From the NCBI GenBank assembly GCA_002392625.1, contig DGHJ01000079.1, positions 1-11,139 of the forward strand: a DNA stretch of 11,139 bases, read 5' to 3'. Numbering within the stretch: the stretch's first letter is position 1; every line of letters begins with the position of its first letter. Shown in pieces: positions 6,425-11,139 of this stretch. Below the pieces are notes generated by a model that worked only from the letters and a program-made list of their open reading frames with translations, was not told the origin of the DNA and did not search any database. Position numbers and translations under genes: made by a program. Origin of the DNA: Oscillospiraceae bacterium UBA3851 (GTDB taxonomy: Bacteria; Bacillota; Clostridia; Oscillospirales; Oscillospiraceae).

Positions 6425-6447
6425 CTGTCCTGAATTTTGGACAGGAC
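6425..6447. promoter_or_regulatory. Dyad upstream of recA
   Basis: Directly after the prmC stop, CTGTCC (6425-6430) mirrors GGACAG (6439-6444). An alternative pairing joins GTCCTG (6427-6432) with CAGGAC (6442-6447). No T run follows on either strand, so it is not an intrinsic terminator. It may be an operator or an mRNA hairpin ahead of recA. It does not match the GAAC-N4-GTTC SOS box. Confidence 0.4.
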
Positions 6448-6489
6448 TTCTGCGAGAATAGGGGCAAGAAAACGAAGGAGGACGATGAA

Positions 6490-7599
6490 ATGGCAGTAAA
6501 GAAAGAGATCCCGACCCCGGCTCCCGTGACGTCGGATAAGAAAAAGGCGCTGGCCACGGCCATGCAGCAGATCGAGAAGATGTACGGCAAGGGCTCCATC
6601 ATGCGCTACGGCGACGGACAGGTGGCCAATGTAGAGGTGATCCCCACCGGCTCTCTGGCGCTGGATCTGGCACTGGGCATCGGCGGACTGCCCCGCGGCC
6701 GCGTGGTGGAGATCTACGGGCCGGAGTCCTCCGGCAAGACCACGCTGGCGCTGCACGTGCTGGCCGAGGCCCAGAAGAAGGGCGGCGAGGTGGCCTTCGT
6801 GGACGCCGAGCACGCCCTGGACCCCACCTACGCCAAGGCACTGGGCGTCAACGTGGAGGATATGCTCATCTCCCAGCCGGACACCGGCGAGCAGGCCCTG
6901 GAGATCACCGAGGCCCTGGTCCGCTCCGGCGCCATCGACGTGGTGGTGGTGGACTCCGTGGCCGCGCTGGTTCCCCGTGCCGAGATCGAGGGCGAGATGG
7001 GCGACAGCTTTGTGGGCCTCCATGCCCGGCTCATGAGCCAGGCCCTGCGCAAGCTCACCGGCGTCATCAATAAGACCAACACCATCGTCATTTTTATCAA
7101 CCAGCTGCGCGAGAAGGTGGGCGTCATGTACGGCAACCCGGAGGTCACCACCGGCGGCCGGGCGCTGAAGTTCTACGCCTCCGTCCGCATCGACGTGCGG
7201 CGGGTGGAGTCCCTGAAGGCCGGCGGCGAGGTGGTGGGCAACCACGTCCGGGCCAAGGTGGTGAAGAACAAGGTGGCGCCTCCCTTCCGTGAGGCGGAGT
7301 TCGACATCATGTACGGCGAGGGCATCAGCAAGCTGGGTGAGATGATCGACCTGGCGGTGAAGCTGGATCTGGTGCAGAAGAGCGGCAGCTGGTTCAACAT
7401 GGGCGAGCTGCGCCTGGGCCAGGGCAAGGACGCCGCCAAGCAGTACTTCCGCGACCACCCCGATGAGGCGGCCGAGCTGGAGCGCAAGGTGCGGGAGAAC
7501 TTCCACAAGCTCATGGGCGCCCAGTCCCGCATTGCGGCCAAGGCGGCGGGCCGGGCGGTGGACGTGTCTGCCGACGATTTTGACGACGACGCCGAATGA
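6490..7599 (+). CDS. recA: Recombinase A
   Basis: A 369-residue RecA, of usual family length. It forms filaments on single-stranded DNA, promotes strand exchange and activates LexA self-cleavage in the SOS response. Visible are the N-terminal helix MQQIEKMYGKGSIMRYGD, Walker A GPESSGKT (77-84), the catalytic Glu in DAEHALDP (105-112), Walker B VVVVDSVAAL (151-160), NQLREKVGVMYGNPEVTTGGRALK covering loop L2 (about 204-227), and an acidic tail ending DDFDDDAE. The start at 6490 is chosen because AAGGAGG (6475-6481) is 8 bases upstream and the following residues match the family. An in-frame ATG at 6406 would overlap prmC and add 28 unrelated residues. No clear own promoter or SOS box is seen in the 65-bp gap, so it may depend on the promoter at 4530. 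recX overlaps its stop. Confidence 0.99.
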   Translation: MAVKKEIPTPAPVTSDKKKALATAMQQIEKMYGKGSIMRYGDGQVANVEVIPTGSLALDLALGIGGLPRGRVVEIYGPESSGKTTLALHVLAEAQKKGGEVAFVDAEHALDPTYAKALGVNVEDMLISQPDTGEQALEITEALVRSGAIDVVVVDSVAALVPRAEIEGEMGDSFVGLHARLMSQALRKLTGVINKTNTIVIFINQLREKVGVMYGNPEVTTGGRALKFYASVRIDVRRVESLKAGGEVVGNHVRAKVVKNKVAPPFREAEFDIMYGEGISKLGEMIDLAVKLDLVQKSGSWFNMGELRLGQGKDAAKQYFRDHPDEAAELERKVRENFHKLMGAQSRIAAKAAGRAVDVSADDFDDDAE

Positions 7600-8216
7600 G
7601 GATCGCGCGGATCGAAAAATCAAAGCACAAGCAGGGGCGCGTGCTGGTGTTTCCGGAGGAGGGGGACCTCCTCCGGATCACCGAGGCCGAGCTCCTGCCC
7701 TTTGGCATTTATCCCGGCGCCGAGCTGAGCGATGAGCGGGTGGAGGCCCTGCGTGAGGCCGCCCGCCGATCTGAAACGAAGCTGCGGGCGGCCCATATGG
7801 CGTCCAGCCGGATGCTCAGCAAGAAGGAGCTGACGGACCGGCTGCGCCGCAAGGGCGCCGACCCTGACGAGGCGGCAGAGGCCGCCGAGCGGATGGAGGA
7901 GCTGGGCGCCGTCAGCGACAGCGCCTACGCCGGTGTGGTGGTGCGCCACTACGCCGCCATGGGCTACGGCCGGGGCCGGGTGGAGCAGGAGCTGTTCCGC
8001 CGGGGCATTCCCAAGGAGCTTTGGGAGGACGCGCTCCGGGAGTTGCCGGACAGCGGCGAGGCCATCGACGCCTTTCTGCGCGGCAAGCTGAAGGGCCGCG
8101 TCCCGGACCGCGCTGAGCGCAAGAGGCTCAGTGACGCCCTGCTGCGCCGGGGCTTTGGCTGGAACGAGATCCGCCCGGCGCTGAATGCTCTGGGCGGCGA
8201 GGAAATCGAGGAATAG
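7596..8216 (+). CDS. recX: RecX, modulator of RecA
   Basis: A 206-residue RecX-family protein that binds RecA filaments and limits or tunes their activity. The N-terminal section (about 1-65) is variable. The three-helix repeats characteristic of RecX follow: SSRMLSKKELTDRLRRKGAD (70-89) with MEELGAVSDSAYAGVVVRHY (100-119), then GYGRGRVEQELFRRGIPKEL (123-142), then a third repeat around 175-197 (RKRLSDALLRRGFGWNEI). Start ATG overlaps the recA stop as ATGA, a translational coupling signal that ties RecX level to RecA. No separate strong ribosome binding site is visible, which fits reinitiation. The next gene, rimO, starts 12 bp after the stop. Confidence 0.94.
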   Translation: MRIARIEKSKHKQGRVLVFPEEGDLLRITEAELLPFGIYPGAELSDERVEALREAARRSETKLRAAHMASSRMLSKKELTDRLRRKGADPDEAAEAAERMEELGAVSDSAYAGVVVRHYAAMGYGRGRVEQELFRRGIPKELWEDALRELPDSGEAIDAFLRGKLKGRVPDRAERKRLSDALLRRGFGWNEIRPALNALGGEEIEE

Positions 8217-8228
8217 AGGAAAGAGAAC

Positions 8229-9551
8229 GTGAAGGTTTCATTTATCTCCCTGGGCTGCGCCAAGAATCTGGTGAACACCGAGCAGATGATGGCCCTGTGC
8301 CGTGACGCCGGCATGGAGCTGGCGCCCGAAGGCGCGGCAGCCGATGCGGTGGTCATCAACACCTGCGGCTTTATTGACAGCGCCAAGAGCGAAGCCATTG
8401 ACACCATATTGTCCGTGGCGGAGCAGAAGGCGGCGGGCCGGGTGGGCAAGATCCTGGTCACCGGCTGCCTGAGCCAGCGGTATAAGGAGGAGATTTTGCA
8501 GGAGCTGCCGGAGGTGGATGGCATTATGGGCACCGGCAGCTACGGCGACATCGTGGCCGCGCTGCGCGAGGTTGTCTCCGGCGCGGCGGTCTGCCGCTTC
8601 GGCAGCATCCACGCGCCGGTGGAGGAGCTGGACCGGGTGCTGACCACCCCGTCCCACTACGCCTATCTGCGCATCGCCGAGGGCTGCGACAACCACTGCG
8701 CCTATTGCGTCATCCCCTCCCTGCGGGGCAAATACCGCAGCCGCCGGATGGAGGATGTGATCCATGAGGCGGAGAAGCTGGCAGATGCCGGGGTAAAGGA
8801 GTGCATCGTTATCGCCCAGGATATCACCCGCTACGGCACCGATCTCTATAACAAGAAGATGCTGCCGGAGCTGCTGCGCCGACTGTGCCGCCTGGACTTC
8901 CGGTGGGTGCGTCTCCACTACCTGTACCCCGACGAGATCACCGATGAGCTCATCGACACCATTGCCGGAGAGCCCAAGATCCTCAACTATCTGGATCTGC
9001 CCATCCAGCACTGCAACGATCAGGTGCTCAAGGCCATGAACCGGCGTGACACCAAGGCGGAGCTTCTTGCGCTGTTTGCCAAGCTGCGCGCCCGCATCCC
9101 CGGTCTGGTGCTGCGCACCAGTCTCATCACCGGCCTGCCCTATGAGGACGAGGACGCCTTCAACGAGCTGTGTGACTTCCTGCGCCAGGTGCGCATCGAG
9201 CGGGCCGGCGTGTTCCCCTACTCCCCGGAGGAGGGCACCCCTGCGGCAAAGATGGGCCACCGGGTGGACACCGCCGAGGCAGAGCGCCGGGCCGAGCTGG
9301 TGGTGGACGTGCAGTCGGAGATCATGGACGAGTTCAACGAGAGCCGCATGGGCGAAACGGTGGAGGTCCTGTGCGACGGATTTGACAGCCAGGCCATGTG
9401 CTACGTGGGCCGCAGCTACGCCGAGAGCCCGGAGATCGACGGCCGCATCTACTTTACCGCCCACCGGGAGATCGACCCCGGACGGTTCGTCATGGTGCGC
9501 ATCACCGGCGCCATGGACGGTGAGCTGACCGGTGAAGAGGAGGAGGACTGA
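8229..9551 (+). CDS. rimO: Ribosomal protein uS12 methylthiotransferase
   Basis: A 440-residue radical SAM enzyme that adds a methylthio group to the conserved aspartate of ribosomal protein S12. The N-terminal MTTase domain has cluster-binding Cys 10 (SLGCAKN), Cys 46 (NTCGF) and Cys 80 (TGCLSQR). The radical SAM motif CDNHCAYC gives Cys 153, 157 and 160. A C-terminal TRAM domain occupies roughly 375-436. The SLGCAKNLVNTEQM opening and IPSLRGKYRSR fit RimO better than the tRNA-modifying MiaB. The start is GTG 8229, aligned with the family N terminus, with GAGGAA at 8215-8220 upstream. It sits 12 bp after recX and 3 bp before pgsA, so all three are probably one transcript. Confidence 0.96.
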   Translation: MKVSFISLGCAKNLVNTEQMMALCRDAGMELAPEGAAADAVVINTCGFIDSAKSEAIDTILSVAEQKAAGRVGKILVTGCLSQRYKEEILQELPEVDGIMGTGSYGDIVAALREVVSGAAVCRFGSIHAPVEELDRVLTTPSHYAYLRIAEGCDNHCAYCVIPSLRGKYRSRRMEDVIHEAEKLADAGVKECIVIAQDITRYGTDLYNKKMLPELLRRLCRLDFRWVRLHYLYPDEITDELIDTIAGEPKILNYLDLPIQHCNDQVLKAMNRRDTKAELLALFAKLRARIPGLVLRTSLITGLPYEDEDAFNELCDFLRQVRIERAGVFPYSPEEGTPAAKMGHRVDTAEAERRAELVVDVQSEIMDEFNESRMGETVEVLCDGFDSQAMCYVGRSYAESPEIDGRIYFTAHREIDPGRFVMVRITGAMDGELTGEEEED

Positions 9552-9554
9552 ACC

Positions 9555-10088
9555 ATGCCCATGACAACTGCCAACAAGCTGACCCTGCTGCGGGTCTTTC
9601 TGATCCCCGTGTTTCTGGTGATCGCCTATCTGGACTTCCCCGGCCACCGCTACGTGGCGCTGGGCGTGTTCATCGTGGCCAGCCTCACCGACCTGCTGGA
9701 CGGCTACATCGCCCGGCACTACAATCAGATCTCCGACTTCGGCAAGTTCGCCGATCCCCTGGCCGACAAGTGCCTGGTGATGGCGGCCCTGTGCTGGTTC
9801 GTGGAGACGGGGGAGATGTTCGGCTGGATCCTGGCCATCGTGCTGCTGCGGGAGTTCGCCGTGTCCGGCATGCGCCTCATTGCCGTGGAGAAGGGCCGGG
9901 TCATCGCCGCCGGCTGGTCCGGCAAGGTGAAGACCGCCAGCACCATGGTGTGCATCTGCCTGATGATGTTCTTCGGCCCGGAGCCCCAGTGGCTGAACCT
10001 GGCTTGCCAGGGCATCATTCTGGTCACCACCGTCTACTCCGGCGTGGAGTACTTCGTGAAGAACTGGGACGTGTTCAAGGAGTCTTGA
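9555..10088 (+). CDS. pgsA: CDP-diacylglycerol-glycerol-3-phosphate 3-phosphatidyltransferase
   Basis: A 177-residue membrane enzyme that makes phosphatidylglycerophosphate, the committed step to phosphatidylglycerol and cardiolipin. The CDP-alcohol phosphatidyltransferase signature D-G-x2-A-R-x8-G-x3-D-x3-D is complete: D49 G50, A53 R54, G63, D67 and D71. The opening TANKLTLLRVFLIPVF is typical of PgsA. Several hydrophobic helices (around 8-26, 33-48, 73-85, 92-107, 132-150) span the membrane. Start ATG 9555 has AGGAGG at 9541-9546. A second in-frame ATG at 9561 is possible but is 14 bases from that site. It begins 3 bp after the rimO stop and is the last gene of the run. The TGA stop lies inside the -35 of the next promoter. 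Confidence 0.95.
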   Translation: MPMTTANKLTLLRVFLIPVFLVIAYLDFPGHRYVALGVFIVASLTDLLDGYIARHYNQISDFGKFADPLADKCLVMAALCWFVETGEMFGWILAIVLLREFAVSGMRLIAVEKGRVIAAGWSGKVKTASTMVCICLMMFFGPEPQWLNLACQGIILVTTVYSGVEYFVKNWDVFKES

Positions 10089-10113
10089 CACGTCTGAAAA
10101 TCCCTGTTAGAAT
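10085..10113 (+). promoter_or_regulatory. Strong sigma-70 promoter for the T-box/cysS transcript
   Basis: A perfect TTGACA (10085-10090), 17-bp spacer and TAGAAT (10108-10113). The -35 contains the pgsA stop codon TGA. Transcription should start near 10120, just before the first T-box stem. Confidence 0.88.
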
Positions 10114-10132
10114 ATCCCTTGCAAAATCGCAT

Positions 10133-10355
10133 AGCGCTGTGATCGGAAAGAGTACGTTCTCATATCCGGGCCAAGAGAGGGAAGGCCACCGGCTGCAAGC
10201 CATCCCGCCAGGAGGAACCGAAAGTGCGTCCGTGAGCGCGGAGGATGTAGACGCCTCCCGGCCAACCGTGCCGCAAAACGGCAAAGCGATAAACGAGAGT
10301 GGAACCGCGAGAATCCCTCGCCTCTCATGCCCTGCGGGCATGGGAGGCGTTTTTT
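10133..10355 (+). ncRNA. T-box riboswitch, cysteine-specific (tRNA-Cys sensing)
   Basis: A T-box leader ahead of cysS. GCGCT (10134-10138) pairs with AGCGC (10235-10239), and CGGA (10144-10147) with TCCG (10229-10232), forming the base of Stem I. AGTA (10151-10154) is the loop-E side of the specifier loop, and the codon opposite is TGC (10225-10227), cysteine. The distal part has AGAGAG and GGCTGCAAG (10191-10199). The T-box sequence GAGAGTGGAACCGCG (10295-10309) contains TGGA, complementary to the UCCA end expected of tRNA-Cys, whose discriminator is U. Uncharged tRNA-Cys would bind both sites and favour the antiterminator, letting transcription reach cysS. The specifier is followed by G rather than the common A. 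Confidence 0.93.
10319..10355 (+). terminator. T-box regulated intrinsic terminator
   Basis: A 14-bp stem (10319-10332 with 10336-10349, one T-G pair) and a TGC loop are followed by six T (10350-10355). It is the terminator that forms when tRNA-Cys is charged and the antiterminator is absent. Confidence 0.92.
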
Positions 10356-10366
10356 GTTGGGGAGAA

Positions 10367-10400
10367 CGGATTGCCGCGTCGCTTCGCTCCTCGCAATGAC
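10367..10400. repeat. Interspersed palindromic repeat, copy 1
   Basis: A 34-bp unit beginning CGGATTGCCGCGTCGC and ending CTCGCAATGAC. Its ends ATTGC and GCAAT are inverted. On the other strand it reads GTCATTGCGAGGAGCG..., a widespread bacterial interspersed repeat family that often produces the spurious peptide HCEERSDAAI. It recurs at 10465-10498 with one mismatch. Confidence 0.85.
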
Positions 10401-10410
10401 GATCACCCTT

Positions 10411-10450
10411 GTCATTCCGAGACCAGCTCGCAAGCTGGTCGTGGGAATCC
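10411..10450. repeat. Long hairpin repeat between the two palindromic units
   Basis: GACCAGCT (10421-10428) and AGCTGGTC (10433-10440) form a perfect 8-bp stem with a CGCA loop. An outer ATTCC/GGAAT pair (10414-10418 and 10444-10448) extends it. It begins GTCATTCCGAG, so it resembles a diverged, opposite-facing unit of the same repeat family. In the cysS mRNA it would fold into a stable hairpin. Confidence 0.75.
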
Positions 10451-10464
10451 GTTTTGCGGTATGG

Positions 10465-10498
10465 CGGATTGCCGCGTCGCTTTGCTCCTCGCAATGAC
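10465..10498. repeat. Interspersed palindromic repeat, copy 2
   Basis: Same unit and same orientation as 10367-10400, with a single C-to-T change (CTTTGCTCC instead of CTTCGCTCC). It ends 52 bp before the cysS start codon, leaving the AAAAGGAG ribosome binding site (10536-10543) untouched. Confidence 0.85.
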
Positions 10499-10550
10499 AG
10501 GAAAACCTGTGCCCGACCATGTAACCAATCATCCGAAAAGGAGAAGCTAT

Positions 10551-11139
10551 ATGTATCTGTATAATTCTGCCACACACAAAAAAGAGGAGTTCAAGACCCA
10601 CACCCCCGGCCATGTGGAGATGTACACCTGCGGCCCCACGGTGTACCACTTCGCCCACATCGGCAACCTGCGCTCCTACATCATGGAGGACGTGCTGGAG
10701 AAGTACCTGCGCTTTGCGGGCTACGACGTGAACCGGGTCATGAACATCACCGACGTGGGCCACCTGACCTCCGACGCCGATGAGGGCGAGGACAAGATGC
10801 TCAAGGGCGCCCGCCGGGAGCACAAGACCGTCATGGAGATCGCCCGGTACTACACCGACGCCTTCTTCGCCGACTGCCGCAAGCTGAACATCAAGCGGCC
10901 TGACGTGGTGCAGCCCGCCACGGGCCTCATCGACGACTATATCCACATTGTCAGCACCCTCATCGACAAGGGCTACGCCTACGTGGCCGGCGGCAACGTG
11001 TACTTCGACACCAGCAAGCTGGATCGCTACTACGTGTTCAACGACCACAAGGAGGAGGATCTGGCCGTGGGCGTCCGGGAGGGCGTGGAGGAGGACACCA
11101 ACAAGCGCAACCGCAACGACTTCGTGCTGTGGTTCACCA
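10551..11139 (+). CDS. cysS: Cysteinyl-tRNA synthetase, N-terminal part (3' end outside window)
   Basis: The first 196 codons of a class I synthetase that charges tRNA-Cys with cysteine, running off the right end. CGPTVYHFAHIGNLRS (27-42) carries the zinc-ligand Cys 27 and the HIGN form of the HIGH ATP-binding motif. VMNITDVGHLTSDADEGEDKML and the NRNDFVLWF segment near the window edge are also typical of CysRS. The KMSKS motif and anticodon-binding domain would lie outside. Start ATG 10551 has AAAAGGAG at 10536-10543. It is controlled by the cysteine T-box leader upstream, which senses the charging state of its own tRNA substrate. The gap from T-box terminator to start is 195 bp, filled by the repeat cluster. 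Confidence 0.97.
   Translation, partial: MYLYNSATHKKEEFKTHTPGHVEMYTCGPTVYHFAHIGNLRSYIMEDVLEKYLRFAGYDVNRVMNITDVGHLTSDADEGEDKMLKGARREHKTVMEIARYYTDAFFADCRKLNIKRPDVVQPATGLIDDYIHIVSTLIDKGYAYVAGGNVYFDTSKLDRYYVFNDHKEEDLAVGVREGVEEDTNKRNRNDFVLWFT

Noticed and set aside
6425..6447. Rho-independent terminator after prmC
   Set aside because: No T run follows the hairpin on either strand. The six T near 6416-6421 precede it on the plus strand.
6406..6489. Earlier in-frame ATG for recA
   Set aside because: It would overlap prmC and add 28 residues unlike RecA. The strong ribosome binding site supports 6490.
10194..10196. TGC within GGCTGCAAG as the T-box specifier codon
   Set aside because: This is the conserved distal part of Stem I. 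The TGC at 10225-10227 lies opposite AGTA in the proper specifier loop.
10367..10498. CRISPR array
   Set aside because: There are only two matching units, the separating sequence is itself a hairpin repeat, and there are no cas genes nearby.
10107..11048. Minus-strand open frame with HCEERSDAAI peptides across the cysS leader
   Set aside because: The peptide comes from the palindromic repeats and the frame continues antisense to cysS. It is a known kind of spurious call.

Overview
The window looks like chromosome from a GC-rich member of the Clostridia, most likely an Oscillospirales/Oscillospiraceae-type gut anaerobe. This is inferred from the order DUF1385-prmC-recA-recX-rimO-pgsA, a T-box riboswitch before cysS, strong AGGAGG ribosome binding sites and the GC-rich codon use. 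The species cannot be fixed from the sequence alone.

Left end (1-950): the end of an integrated mobile element. It holds the C-terminal part of a tyrosine recombinase, then a minus-strand intact tRNA-Leu(CAA) with its own terminator. About 190 bp further right is a 40-nt 5' half of a second tRNA-Leu(CAA), broken exactly at the anticodon loop. The broken copy keeps a near-consensus promoter. Short inverted repeats resembling integrase arm sites lie on both sides of the intact tRNA. The simplest reading is that an element entered a host tRNA-Leu gene and an intact tRNA-Leu now sits between the integrase and the host promoter.

Middle left (950-4511): a co-directional three-gene signalling module. 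It encodes a lipoprotein with four Asp-rich calcium-loop-like repeats, an OmpR/PhoB-type response regulator and a membrane histidine kinase with an extracytoplasmic sensor region. The signal is unknown.

Middle right (4512-10088): a tightly packed housekeeping run made of a DUF1385 membrane protein, prmC (release-factor glutamine methyltransferase), recA, recX, rimO (S12 methylthiotransferase) and pgsA (phosphatidylglycerophosphate synthase). The promoter in front of it carries a near match to the Firmicutes LexA (SOS) box over its -35 element. That could place DUF1385 and prmC under damage control together with recA-recX.

Right end (10085-11139): a consensus promoter whose -35 overlaps the pgsA stop codon, a cysteine-specific T-box leader with terminator, a cluster of interspersed palindromic repeats in the leader, and the first 196 codons of cysS.

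No clearly new defence or biosynthetic system is visible. The most interesting points are the tRNA-Leu/attachment-site arrangement, the SOS-like box far upstream of recA, and the repeat cluster between the T-box terminator and cysS.
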